A stretch of DNA of 64,000 bases from Cavia porcellus. Taxonomy: Eukaryota > Chordata > Mammalia > Rodentia > Caviidae. Of this stretch, positions 51,001 through 60,779 are shown one piece after another. The position numbers and the translations under genes are program-made. A model generated the notes under the pieces. That model saw nothing but the letters and a program-made list of their open reading frames with translations, was not told the origin of the DNA and ran no database searches. The stretch's first letter is position 1. Each line of letters opens with the position of its first letter. Location: contig NW_026947488.1 in the NCBI RefSeq assembly GCF_034190915.1, positions 5,466,501-5,530,500 on the forward strand. Direction: 5' to 3'.

Positions 51001-54000
51001 ACCACCTTCTAAATCTTTAGAATGTTTAAATCTAGGTTTTTGACCTGCCAATGGCAAGAAATCAAGCAAATATTGAAAACTCCAAGTAGCATGTGGAATT
51101 TATAGTCTAAAGAACTTTCTACTTAAAACTGAAAAATAAGTGGAAACCCATCTGTGTTTATTCAGGAAGTCTGGAAAAGTTGAGCAAAATGAGTTGGAAA
51201 TACAGGTCTATGCTATAGTGGTATTTACTTTATTTCCGTTACTGCCAAAATAAAAGTTTGCTTCACTTTTAACCAACAAAGTATCCTTATTCTCAAGTAA
51301 GTCTCACTGCTCAAATGGAATCTTTAAAAGCAGAAAAGCAAATAGATCTAAAGAGAAATATACAATGATTTCATACTTGGAGTCTAAAGACAGAGAACTG
51401 ATTTTCCAGCACACTTGGCCCGGACCTAAAACCTGAAAATCTTTGATGTGCAATTTAAACTGACTGCAGAAGGCTGTACATGGGGATAAAGATGCTACTC
51501 TATTGCTAGAAAAATAAAATGCATTTAAATATTAAGTTCTTCCATTTTCCAGGATCTACAACCCCAGTCCTGGAAAACAGGAGCAAGCTGAAGTGCTGGG
51601 TTCACAGGGGCAGTGCTCCAGCCCCAGGCCCTGCTCTCCAGGCGCATGGTGCTGACTGGGTCTCTAACTGCCCGACAGCTCGGTTTCTCTAACTGTACCA
51701 CGGGCACCCACCTGTGAGAATGACACGAGGTCTTCCATGAAAGCACTCAAATGCCAGGCATACAGCAAGTGCTCAATAAATCTTAAGTAATGATGTTGTC
51801 AAGCGTGAAGAAGGATCTCAGGTTTCTTATCATCACAGTTAATCCGGAATTTTCTCTTTTCTTTTTTTTCTTCTCATAAAGCACAGGTTTTATTAAAAAT
51901 AATGTGCTAGTCTCAAACTAATCTAAGACCAATTAATTCTAGCTTCTATTTATAGATTATGCATTATTTTGGAAAGGGTATAGATTAGGCAGTAAACATT
52001 AACAAAGCATCTCCAGCCCCTGCATGAGGCTCATTCCAGATTTAAAAAAAAAAAAATCCATACAGCATGTCAGCTTCTACCATTCACTCATGTAAAACTT
52101 TACACTTAAAAAAAAAAAGCTGATTATTTAACTTCATAAAGCCATTTCAGGTTCTTGAAGCCAAACTGCCTGTAAATACTTGATCAAGAAACTGCTTTAA
52201 CAGGGACACTTACTTGGCTGGTGATAGATGTCAAAGTTACTCTTGCCCAGCACTGGGGCTACTCTTAGGACTTTTGCCAGTAACCTTGGGCTGACAGCCA
52301 CGGTACTGTGGTTGACTAAGGTTTTCTCCTCCTCAAAATTAAAGCTAAGGCCGTGTGCTTTGGTCATAAGGAAGACTGTATTAAGACAGAGTCTGAAAAA
52401 ACATTATCAAATTGATAGGGCCACTAAAAATCACCTAACTCAAACTCAATTTACAAACCAGCCGAAAGATGTCTAAAAAGATGAAGTCCACGGCCGATCG
52501 GGACACATCGTCAATTCCCAGACTCACTGTCTAATGTATTTTCCTTTATTTCATGCTGCCCTGAGGCATAAACCTGCCGGGCACCAAAACTGAGGCCAAA
52601 ACAGAATTGTTTGAAAATTTGAGAACTGCCAAAATGCATTTTTCTTAGAGACTAAAACCAAAACCGGGTCTGTTTTTAACAATTAATTTTACTAATATGA
52701 ACAGGATAAAAAAAAGAAAAAAAGAAAAAAACAAGTAAATAGAATTTTGTTTAGTTCTAGGTATTGAATTTTTAAAAATACACAGGAAAAACTAAACACC
52801 ATTCATAGGAGAGAAACTTAAACATGCGCCTGAGCCACGATTTCTAAGGGTGGAAAAAAATTGCAGGAATAAGGTGGCAGGGGCAGGGGGCAGGAGGGAG
52901 AGGCTTCCTGTGCCGCAGTCCTTGGCAGAGGACAGAACAGAGTGAGGACCACCGCGTGGGATAGGGGGAACATGGAGGGAATGTGAGGCTTTTCACAAAC
53001 GGGACCTGGGTCCCGCTGACCGGGACTGTTTGTTTTGCTGCTGCACCTCTTCTGTAAATTATTATTGGTGACAAATTGGGTTTTGACCGAATGCTGCCTA
53101 AACTTGGAAGCACATATAGGTTACCTGCAATAATCCCTATCACCAAAAATGATCCAGCTTTTTCTTCAAACTAGTATTCAAAAAAAAATTAGTGTAAAAT
53201 TTTTAATGAACTTTAAGTGTGCATTATTGCGAGGTGTGTGATATATACATACATCCCACTCTGTAATCAATTCCTGCATCCTTTTCAAGGATGTGAAATT
53301 CACAGCTACATTTTTTAAAAAATCTACTATCATAGGTGATTTATTTTTAATTGTTCATAAGAAAACAAATACTCCAAAATCAACTTCTACAGTTTTCTGG
53401 TTAGGAATTTATAATGTTTAAAAATTAAGTTAAGCCCAGGTTTAGTTACTTCCTTTTTAAATTATCAGGTAATACATGTATTTGTAAATTGTCTCTTTTT
53501 AATAGTTGTACTTTACTATGTCAAATGTGTTTGTTATGTTTATATTTACAATTTTGCAAACACACAGAAATGTATGTAAAATGGCAAAATACCTTCCCAC
53601 ATATTCATCACTAGACTTAACAATTATTAACATTTAGCCTTATTTGCTTCCTCTACTTTTGAGGGACATTAAGCATTTAACAGAAGTAATAGCAATCTTG
53701 ACATTTCACTACTAAACATTTCTGTAGTCATCACTGATGAAATTAACAAATTTATTTATAATCTAAATAATAATTTCTTAATAATACCTAATATATTCAA
53801 ATTTTACAGATATAGTTTTAATTTGCTACGTGGTTTTACCAAGTCAGAAATGAAGTTTTTGAAATTTGTATGAGCTAAATATGCAATGAGAAACATGAGT
53901 TTCTCAACAGTTTTTAAAAATTATGTTTGACATTTCTTTTTATCCTAAATATTTGTAATACTTCATTAACTTTGAGAAAAACTGAAAAAAATTGTAATCT

Positions 54001-56589
54001 CTCCTTATGTGACCACCTTGTCATACTTGGTTCTCGGTGTGTGAACGTTCAGGAGCAGCTCCGGTTAAATCACTTATAAAAAAAGTAATGCTTTGCTTTT
54101 AAACACTTCAGAGATTTAGGGCATGTCGTGTGTATTTTAATGTAAACATTTAAAATATATAAATGTGTGCTTTTTAAAAAAATTCTAACTCAGGCAAACT
54201 ATTTTTGTTAGAATGCACAATCTATTTTTCAGACGGTCTAAACTACACAGATATTTCAAATGACCGACTGCTTTTAATGCTAGGAGAACGATCTTAAATG
54301 CTCATATTGATAAAAGCATGTGATATTTTCAATGGTATGAAATAAAACCATTTTAAACATTCTAATTTATAAATGTATTTTTAGTTGAATTTTAGTTGAA
54401 TTAGTAAAAATTTACTTGCAAGAAATTATCTGAGTTAGCTAAATACATCTGTACATTTCCAGACATACTATTTTTCCTGTGTAGTTTATGCATTTCTAAT
54501 TATTATTTAGTTTATAAATTTTTAAAAAATTGTCTAACTTAGAAAACCATTTTTAAAAGCAATTTGACTTAGAGATGTACTTTTAAAAAGCTACCCGTGT
54601 CGGACAACACATGATTTTTAAACTGTCTGAATAGCAGTTAAAAAATTTTTTTTCTCATGTTACCCAAAGCCTCAAGGTGTGTTGAACCTCATATGATTAA
54701 AATTTTTAAAATAAACATGTTTTCAATCAATTCACATTGAGACCCTAAAAGCATTAATGTGTGTTTTACATTTTTCTCCCCACAAGGTAGCATAAAACCA
54801 TGTTTAATGAACATGGGATTCTTTTTATTTAACATAACTAAAGATCTATTGGAAAATATTATTCATTCAGTTTCCGTTCTATTGAAAAATATTATTCACT
54901 CAGTTCCATTCTAGCTCTTGCCTTATTTCGGGGTACTTCTGAATCAGCACTAGAATTTGCCATTTCCCCTCCTAATAGATACCTTTACACTCACTTCCCT
55001 ATGGTGTCATTTCTTTCAGTTTATAAATATAAAACAAACAAAAAAACCCCTTCCAATTTTTATGTAAATAAAAATGCAAACACACGCGTCCTTGCTTTCT
55101 ATGCTCTTTGACCAAAGGCTGCATGCTTTCATTCCTAAAGCTGCTCACACGGCTTAAAAAATCGCTTTTCTATGAGTATATGGTCAAAGATATTTCCCAC
55201 TGTGACTTATGAAAAGGAAAAATGATCTTAGTAGACATGTCAATAATCATGACCCATCACATAATTTTTCTATTTAGCATTTCAATACATGATAATGAAA
55301 AAAATAAAAAGCAATACATTTCCTAAGTGGTGAATTAGTATGGGATTTCAAAAACTGTATATTTTCCAGCATAATCCCCAAGGATTAGGTTTTGGGATGA
55401 CAATTTCCTCATGCTCAGTGCTGTTTCCATTGAAATCCACCCTGTCTACAGCAGGCAGCCCCCTTGCAAGAGCCTCCTAACTTCACTGCTCAGTTAAGGA
55501 TGTGACAGAACTAATAATCACCATCTTGTTCAGACCACCCGGTCTTGCCCTCTTATTTAACCCACCAGTAAACTGAGACTCAGAAAGGGAAGGCAGCCCT
55601 CACTGCAAACAAACCCCAAACAGTAATCTTTCCAGGACCTTGTTTACAAAAAACAACTAACAAAAACTCTACCGGCTAAGTGGAGGGTCTGGTTAATACA
55701 AAAATAATAAATAAATACATAAACAGCTATTTGGGAGGGTTAATTTTCACATACACATCATTTTTTTTTTTTCCAGAAAGTTCGAAGGCAGGGGAAAGAT
55801 TAATTTCCTGTCTGGGAAATGGAAAACGAAGAGCCTAGCACCTTACAGTTGCAGACATAAGCCCCCAGGAAAAACAGCGAAGCCATTACTCATAGAGAAT
55901 ACGGCCACACAGAGGACTGTGAGCCCATTCAGAAAAGAAGTGGGGCGCAGGGTGGAAAAACACACAGGTACACACACACAAACACCACCACAACTCCGTC
56001 CTCTTTGCTGGAGGGGGAGGGAGCCGTTCACTTGCAAGGATTTGCTTCACAGATCCTGCAACTTGGCAATCAGAGCCAAAGTGAGGCTCACTACGGGGCG
56101 GGAGGGAGAGCTCAAAACAAAACAAAACAAATAGGCATTAGAAAAGCTCGACGCTTCCAAGTCATGGTGTTAAAACGTATGTAAATTGGAAGCGGCCGGT
56201 CGTGCAATGACGCCGGCGGATGGGGAGGGCTGCGGAAGTGAGAGCGAGCGAGACACAAGTGGAAACGGGCCTAATGTTTTTTCTCCCCGTCGAGGATCCT
56301 AGACGGCTCTTGGCTCTAACCCAAAAACCTTGCATTTCCGCATTAGTCTTAGGATTTTCATCGTCTTTTTTAAACAGAGAGACAGACAGAGACAGACAGA
56401 CAGGCACAGCCGCAGTGCACACGGTGCGTGTGTCGGAGAGGCCGCCAGGAGACTCACCGCAGCAATGCTACGTGAATGCAGAGGGCTGGAGGTGATGTGA
56501 CTACTCACTTGCTCGGCTAACAGCTGCCGGTTTTGGATGGAATTATTCCGCAACAACAAGAAAGCGTCGGTTAAACGCCTGGTGGCCAT
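35475..56589 (-). CDS. STX16: STX16, syntaxin-16 Qa-SNARE (whole coding span, 9 exons)
   Basis: Nine GT-AG exons on the minus strand join into a 326-residue frame; human syntaxin-16 isoform A is 325 aa from memory. The N-terminal [16 protein letters not shown] is the Vps45-binding-type N-peptide. An N-terminal three-helix (Habc) region covers roughly 75-200. The t-SNARE motif runs about 231-293 with the ionic zero-layer Gln265 at the last codon of exon 7. A C-terminal anchor of 21 hydrophobic residues (303-323) ends in KSH, so the protein is tail-anchored. Known role: with STX6, VTI1A and VAMP3/4 it forms the SNARE complex for early-endosome-to-trans-Golgi retrograde fusion. Isoforms lacking residues 28-44 or 28-48 are predicted from tandem donors and a skippable microexon. 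NPEPL1 lies 11.7 kb downstream on the same strand. Confidence 0.98.
35580..37909 (-). other. STX16: STX16 intron 8
   Basis: 2.3 kb: the half near exon 9 is GC-moderate and the part at 36660-37500 is AT-rich and non-repetitive. It includes an octamer ATGCAAAT at 37425-37432. No exon or SINE is seen. Confidence 0.6.
37910..37990 (-). CDS. STX16: STX16 coding exon 8 (aa 266-292), C-terminal SNARE motif
   Basis: 81 nt, phase 0, encoding [20 protein letters not shown] through GLKQLHK, the second half of the coiled coil. Acceptor CTCAG, donor GTAACA. Confidence 0.97.
37991..39158 (-). other. STX16: STX16 intron 7 with AC microsatellite
   Basis: 1.2 kb. It contains an AC-rich microsatellite at 39008-39073 about 85 nt downstream of the exon 7 donor. 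Otherwise unassigned. Confidence 0.6.
39008..39073. repeat. Imperfect (AC)n microsatellite
   Basis: TACACACATACACACATATATATGAG-type lead-in, then an uninterrupted AC run at about 39042-39067. Confidence 0.9.
39159..39302 (-). CDS. STX16: STX16 coding exon 7 (aa 218-265), N-terminal SNARE motif
   Basis: 144 nt, phase 0, encoding [20 protein letters not shown] through [11 protein letters not shown]. The last codon (39161-39159) is Gln265, the zero-layer glutamine that defines a Q-SNARE. Acceptor GCTAG, donor GTATGT. Confidence 0.97.
39763..39854 (-). CDS. STX16: STX16 coding exon 6 (aa 187-217)
   Basis: 92 nt encoding [20 protein letters not shown] through GDGNALYDR. Acceptor TATAG, donor GTACGT, a less common donor. 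It covers the end of Habc and the linker to the SNARE motif. Confidence 0.96.
39988..40006 (+). promoter_or_regulatory. CTCF-like motif in STX16 intron 5
   Basis: CCAGGGGGCGC at 39992-40002 is the core of the CTCF consensus. With the flanking TCT it matches about 12 of 14 core positions. Binding is untested. Confidence 0.45.
40828..40993 (-). CDS. STX16: STX16 coding exon 5 (aa 132-186 plus first base of 187)
   Basis: 166 nt encoding [20 protein letters not shown] through AQSGYLK. The final C joins GC of exon 6 as Arg187. Acceptor CGCAG, donor GTGAGT. The RARRAC segment has one arginine more than the RARAC I recall in human, which explains 326 versus 325 residues. Confidence 0.96.
41637..41777 (-). 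CDS. STX16: STX16 coding exon 4 (aa 85-131)
   Basis: 141 nt, phase 0, encoding [20 protein letters not shown] through [13 protein letters not shown]. Acceptor TGTAG, donor GTGAGG. This is the first Habc helices. Confidence 0.97.
42183..42290 (-). CDS. STX16: STX16 coding exon 3 (aa 49-84)
   Basis: 108 nt, phase 0, from [20 protein letters not shown] to KWVEGVDE. Acceptor TGTAG, donor GTAAGT. It encodes the linker before the Habc helices. Confidence 0.96.
42511..42582 (+). mobile_element. Internally deleted ID SINE
   Basis: GGGTTCAGCTCAGCGGCAG (A box) runs directly into CTGAGTTCGATCCCCAGTAC (B box) and an A-tail. AAGTCAACAGAAA before and AAGTCAACAAAAG after form an approximate target-site duplication. 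The usual segment between the two boxes is missing. Confidence 0.75.
43055..43285 (-). mobile_element. B1/ID composite SINE, antisense
   Basis: A T/C-rich tail, ID-like unit (CTGGAAATTCAACCTAGGGC) and B1-like unit (GAGACAGGGTCTTGCCAACT ... CAGCCTCCAAGTGCTAGAGT) in reverse complement. Confidence 0.8.
43945..44110 (-). repeat. MIR SINE, antisense
   Basis: AAACTGAAACCCAGAGAAAG followed by AGCTTGCCCAAGGCCACTAAG is the reverse-complement MIR core and is well preserved. Confidence 0.65.
46414..46510. repeat. 46-bp direct duplication in STX16 intron 2
   Basis: TTTCAGGCTCAGGGATAACC (46418) and TTTCAGGCTCTGGGAAAACC (46464) start two diverged copies, each continuing into CCGAAGC(C/T)GG. The surrounding element (46230-46630) is of unknown type. 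Confidence 0.7.
48045..48205 (-). mobile_element. B1-like SINE, antisense (diverged)
   Basis: GACAGGACCTCGCTATGGAG, AGGCTGGTCTTGAATTCATG and GTGATCCTCCTACCTCAGCC match B1 in reverse complement, with an extra internal segment. Confidence 0.65.
48987..48998 (-). CDS. STX16: STX16 exon 2, 12-nt microexon encoding ELDE (aa 45-48)
   Basis: On the minus strand CCACAG precedes GAGCTAGACGAG, which is followed by GTACTG. It encodes Glu-Leu-Asp-Glu, exactly the residues expected between SRSIAA and LADDRMAL. At 12 nt it is multiple-of-three, so skipping is silent for frame. The introns on either side are about 7.5 and 6.7 kb. The polypyrimidine tract is weak, which fits regulated inclusion. Confidence 0.9.
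49061..49077. repeat. (GACA)n tract upstream of the microexon
   Basis: Four GACA units; on the transcript strand this is a TCTG tract 62-79 nt upstream of the exon 2 acceptor. Confidence 0.85.
50323..50396. repeat. A-tract followed by (AAAAG)n microsatellite
   Basis: A run of As leads into about twelve AAAAG-type units. It is purely homopurine. Confidence 0.95.
50590..50740 (-). repeat. MIR SINE fragment, antisense
   Basis: CACAGGAAAACTAAGCTTCA and CTGAAGTCACAAAGCTTG are diverged reverse-complement MIR. Confidence 0.45.
51640..51786 (+). repeat. MIR SINE fragment
   Basis: CTCGGTTTCTCTAACTGTAC through ACAGCAAGTGCTCAATAAAT is the MIR core and 3' end in plus orientation. Confidence 0.6.
54848..54914. 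repeat. 33-bp direct duplication
   Basis: ATTGGAAAATATTATTCATT (54848) recurs as ATTGAAAAATATTATTCACT (54881); the two copies are adjacent. Confidence 0.8.
55540..55600 (-). repeat. MIR SINE fragment, antisense
   Basis: CACCAGTAAACTGAGACTCAG is the reverse-complement MIR core; short. Confidence 0.4.
56376..56407. repeat. (GACA)n-like tract downstream of STX16 exon 1 donors
   Basis: GAGAGACAGACAGAGACAGA and further units; on the transcript strand a TCTG/TCTC tract 50-81 nt past the distal donor. Confidence 0.85.
56458..56589 (-). CDS. STX16: STX16 coding exon 1, long form (aa 1-44)
   Basis: The start codon is at 56589-56587. A first donor (GTGAGT at 56508-56503) ends the exon after Gln27, giving 81 nt. 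A second donor (GTGAGT at 56457-56452) adds [17 protein letters not shown], giving 132 nt. Both are in phase 0 with the next exons, so both products are in frame. Human isoforms with and without residues 28-44 match this choice. Confidence 0.95.
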
Positions 56590-57540
56590 GTCTCACCCTT
56601 TGTGACCCCCTCAGGGTCCCCCCACCCACGGGTAGTCCGATTTATTCACTTTCTTTCTCTTGGTCTGGCCCAGCTGGCCCACCCTTTCACAGATGCCTCT
56701 CTTGACAAGATCCCAGGCCTCAAGCCAAGAGACGCAGCTTTGCACTCCACCAAACGCAAAGACCCCTCCCCAAATAACCACCTAGGCTTTCCAATTGTCT
56801 GACTCCCCCTACCCAGGCCCTGAATTCGATCTCTAAGCACTTGAATCCCCCCAATCCTTGCTTGGCAAACTAACGTCCCAGAGACCCCTCCCCAATCCAA
56901 CTTTCGATCTACAAGCGTCTAACTCGCCAATCCCACTCCGATATGGGAGGGTCTGAAGCCCCCTGCCCGTCTTAGTCCATGAGCTGCCCTAAAGGTCTTT
57001 GCTTCTACCCCTAACGTGGCTTTTGAGCTTCTAAGCCCTGTCCTGGTTCTGGGATCTGACTCATTCACTATTCCCAACAGGGAACTGATCTAGTTTCTGG
57101 TCGAAAACCCTGAACCGGGCCGGGCCCTGAACAGACTAGAGGCTGCAGCTCCCTCTGTAGCGAAACGAGTCTGGACTTGCTAAGTCTCAGCTCGAGACTT
57201 TCTTTCCTTGGTGGCCTGGTCCTTCACTGCCAGCAGACTGCCAGCCTCAAGGAGGTCAACAGGGCCTGCCTCCCCGGCCTCCTCACTCCTCTTCTCCGGC
57301 TCCCTCCATGCCCGGATCTGATGGCAGCCCAGCCCCGGGCCGTTTCCGTACTGTGGTCCTGGGTTCTGGCGTTCCCCCTAGCCCTCTTCCTGTCCGTCCC
57401 TCGCGGGTGCCCCCCTGCGACGTGCTTAGGGCTTGCTCCCAACGTTCCGGGTGTGGGAGCTCCTGCCCCTTTGCCCCAGGAGCGGGAGTGCCCCGCCCCG
57501 TCCTGGGGTTGTTCTTGGGGCTCCCCTCTTCCCTTTCTCT
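56590..57540 (-). other. STX16: Probable STX16 5' leader / proximal upstream sequence
   Basis: This stretch between the start codon and the CpG-dense block is C/T-rich on the plus strand (A/G-rich in the transcript). It has few repeats and no coding frame I recognise. Plus-strand CCAAT occurs at 56796, 56852, 56892 and 56930 (ATTGG on the transcript strand). It may be a long 5'UTR or promoter-proximal DNA. Confidence 0.35.
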
Positions 57541-57823
57541 AAGTGGATTTGGGCGCTGGAGCAAGCGCTTGGGCGAGGTTGCAAGTCTGGAGTGTGGCCC
57601 TTAGCCTGAAAAACGTGCTTTCAGGGGCCTCGCACCAGAAAGTAGAGTGCAAGTTGTGAAGCAAGGCAGGTTGTGCGCCTGCAGAGCCGCGCTCGGTGGT
57701 GGTGGCGGCGGCGGTGACGCGACGCGGGGGCGGGCGGCGGGCGGACGGCGGGCGGGCTGCGAGCGCCTCTGCAGGCCGAGCACGCTCCACTGCAGGCGGC
57801 TGCCCGCTTTTTATTTTTTTAAC

Positions 57824-57895
57824 TAAAAAAAAAAAAAAAAAGATGAACCAAAAAACAAACGTCGGGGAAAGCAGCAGGAAAGCAAAGGGGAAAAG

Positions 57896-57926
<31 letters not shown>
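57824..57926. repeat. Two long A-tracts inside the STX16 CpG region
   Basis: A run of about 17 As at 57825-57841 and one of about 28 at 57899-57926, separated by purine-rich sequence; the flanks are CpG-dense. Confidence 0.9.
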
Positions 57927-57928
<2 letters not shown>

Positions 57929-58559
57929 CAGCGCGCACTGGGCCCCGAGGGCCGCGGGGGTCCCCACCCCTCCGCCGCTCTCTGTAGGGGGCACTGCAGG
58001 GTCGCGGATCTCAAGTGGGACACTTCCCGGGACACTGACGCCCACTCCCCAGATAAACCCTGCGTGGTGCCCGCGCCCCGCGAGCTGGGCCCTGACCGCC
58101 CGTCGGTCCCCTCCGGAGAGCCCTCGGCCGGGCCAGGGCGACTGGGCGGGGACCCCACGGACCCCCAACCCGAGGGACGACAGGCGGAGACCCGGCAGCG
58201 CAGACTCCGGCCTCGGGCGCACTCGGGGGCTTCTCGGGGCTCCCCGCGGGCGTGCAGAGTGGGGCGCGCACCCCGGCCCCCTAGTGCCCGTGCCAAAGGC
58301 GCGGGAGCCCCAAGGTGTAACTCCTCTATGGGCCGTTGTTCCGTGAGCTATGCTTGCGCCTAGAAATGAGTGTGAAAATACCTTCGAGGCAAATGACACA
58401 GTGCATGAACAGAAAAAGTCTCAAACCGGGCTGGATGCGTGGAGGCGAGACCTGGAGGGCCGGCGTGGATGGGCCCCCGCACCCGGCCCAGCCCGCAGCT
58501 CCTTCAGACGACCACCAAAGCCGGAGGGTGGCCTTCACGCGCAGAAGGAGCCGGCGGGC

Positions 58560-58612
58560 ATTCTGGGGTGGGCATCCCGGGATGGGCACCCCGGGGTGGG
58601 CACCCGGGGAAA
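58560..58612. repeat. Short GC-rich minisatellite
   Basis: Three to four units of GGGTGGGCA(C/T)CCCGG of 14-16 bp at the edge of the CpG region. Confidence 0.75.
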
Positions 58613-58999
58613 TATTCAGGGACCTCGAGGGGGAGAATTCAGTCCTAACACCCTGCTGATCCCCTCCCCACCAGCTGTGACCCTAGTCACGTGGCCATGT
58701 CCCCTCCTCTTCGGGGAACCGGTCTTGGTAAATAACTACTGAGCTGGTTTTCTGCACAAACATCAAATCATGAGATTAAAGCCATGGTCCGCATTCTGCT
58801 TCATTCTCTGGAGTGCTCACCCCCCTTGCAGAGCAGGGCCTTGTTTACTTCTGGCTAGAACGTGGTCTTCCTCCTACGCAGTGCTGTGTTTAGTCATCTT
58901 TGTACCTACTGCCATCTCATCTGGCTCTGGATAAATGTCTTTTAAATATGTGCACAAATGAATTAGACCCGAGATTTAATCCCCAAACCGTTTTACCTC

Positions 59000-59190
59000 C
59001 CTCCAGTGACTCAGCCTTTTTAGCCTTTATCTGTTAAGAGAGAAAGAACATATATATAATATGTATCAATCCTTTCAATGTGTACCCCGTGTACCTCTCT
59101 GGGGTTATGGTGAAAATCAAGTGACATAAGTGACAGCACCTTGTACACTGTCAGGGGCTGAACAAATATTATCTAGGATGGTTGTTCATT
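59000..59190 (+). repeat. MIR SINE fragment
   Basis: GTGACTCAGCCTTTTTAGCC, then GGTTATGGTGAAAATCAAGTG and GGGCTGAACAAATATTATC, follow the MIR consensus order. Confidence 0.5.
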
Positions 59191-59515
59191 CATCCCCTCC
59201 ATGCAGGAAGCTTAACAAAGTAATTCCTGGTATTGTGTTTCAGCAAATGGTGATCACTCTTCCTGGTCAGTCTTAAATATTTATTGTGGAATCATCTCCT
59301 TGTTCTTACATTTTAGAAATCAATCAGGTTTCTGTTTCTTTCAGAGAAAAGAACAGGTTTTGCACACATAAATAATGACAGAAATATCTTTGTGTTCCCA
59401 GAACAGCCACCTTAAGCAACCCAAGAGCACCAAAGCAAGGAGATGGTGACGAACTCTGGAGAGAGGGATGGCACCCCAAGAGCAGTTCTGCTAGTCCACC
59501 GAAGTCCAGCGTGGG

Positions 59516-59518
<3 letters not shown>

Positions 59519-59565
<47 letters not shown>
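59519..59565. repeat. (TG)n microsatellite
   Basis: About 23 uninterrupted TG dinucleotides. Confidence 0.97.
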
Positions 59566-59567
<2 letters not shown>

Positions 59568-60779
59568 GATGTTAGGTGGAAAGAGGGCACCCTTGGGAGG
59601 CGTACCCACTGTCTGCGGTCATGTCCATGTGCACCCTGACCCATGCCGGAAGGGAGCTGGAGGACATAAATCATTATATTCGAATGTTCCTCGGCTGTTT
59701 TATTTTCCTGTCAAGTGGCTTAAGCTTGATTAAAAAAAAAAAAATCTCTCATGGCCAAGTATGTGTTTCCTTAGAATTGAAATCTAGGTTGATGGTTTTA
59801 GATTTTAAAAGCTTTCATTGTGAGTCACTCTTGGCCTGGGATGAGATCCTGTAATACTCCCCAAGCTCACACAGCCTTGGTGTCCTGTTTCTTGGGCCTT
59901 GTAACCACTTTCTAACATTTTGCCAATGGATCCAAGAAGTCAGTTTTGGGGCAAAATGTTTCACGGTCTGGTTGTCACCCCTAATCAATGGGAAGGGAAC
60001 CATAAACATGGACTTTGTCCAGGAAAGCCAGAGGACAAGGGCAAGGGAAGGTTTTCAAGTGCTACCAGGCTAGTGGCTAGGTCAAAGACAGGCGGCGGTG
60101 GAGCCTTTGGCAAAGGTGGTTTTTAAATGAGATAGGTCTAGTGAGGCCCTCACATGGCCTCGGCCATGGTGAGCTCCCTAGTGGGCAGTAAAATTTATGA
60201 CAGCAGCATCTGGCTGTTGGAAAGCTCACTCAAGCTCTGCTCCTCCTGGAAGGCGCCAGAAAGGAGTGCATGGCTGTGGGAACTCAACACTGTCCCAGCA
60301 CATTGTGGAGATTCTTGTTCAGTGGCTCGGGAATCCAGATGTGCCTGCAGCATGCTGCCATGTGGAAGAGGAGCTCAGACAATCCCCAATGGACACCTTT
60401 TAACTTTGGCCTTTCAAGTGCACATAGAAAGACATAAGGTCATTCTTTCATCAAGACGAGCTGCAAAAGCCTAAAGAAATGTCTCATTTGCACAGATCTG
60501 ACCAAACAGGCAGATTCAGGAAGCATGAGCTTTGTATCCTGTTTACTCAAATAATTCCTCAAAACCTTGAGGCTTTCCAAGCCCAAAAAACTCCTCGCAC
60601 CGTCTTCCGCTGGTGACACTCTCCCTAGCAGAGGCTGGGAAGAGGGATCAGTTTTGGTTCACCCAGACCACATTTGCTTCTTAGCCCAGACAATTCAATT
60701 TCGTGCACATTTCTAAAAATCTACCAGTGGCTGAGCCTAGCTAGCTCTTGCTGAAAGGGAGGAAACAGACCCAAACTCT

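Larger units (their letters stand above)
48999..56457 (-). other. STX16: STX16 intron 1 (7.5 kb), AT-rich
   Basis: Mostly AT-rich, with few young SINEs. It has an AAAAG microsatellite (50323-50396), MIR pieces (50590-50740, 51640-51786, 55540-55600), a 33-bp duplication (54848-54914), and an old LINE-like piece near 53540-53690. CpG content rises again at 56170-56460 next to exon 1. No exon other than those listed. Confidence 0.6.
57300..58650. promoter_or_regulatory. STX16: CpG-rich promoter region of STX16
   Basis: CpG density rises sharply from about 57300, and especially at 57690-57780 and 57940-58640. GC boxes occur at 57727-57756 and near 58144. No TATA is evident. It lies 0.7-2 kb upstream of the STX16 start codon and is the only CpG-dense region beyond exon 1. 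Two long A-tracts (57824-57842 and 57899-57926) interrupt it. The start site is unresolved. Confidence 0.6.

Noticed and set aside
57539..58399. 286-codon minus frame and overlapping plus frames at the STX16 promoter
   Set aside because: They run through A-tracts giving Phe/Lys runs and have no family resemblance or splice context.
59519..59565. Histidine/threonine-repeat protein frame
   Set aside because: Translation of a TG microsatellite, not a gene.
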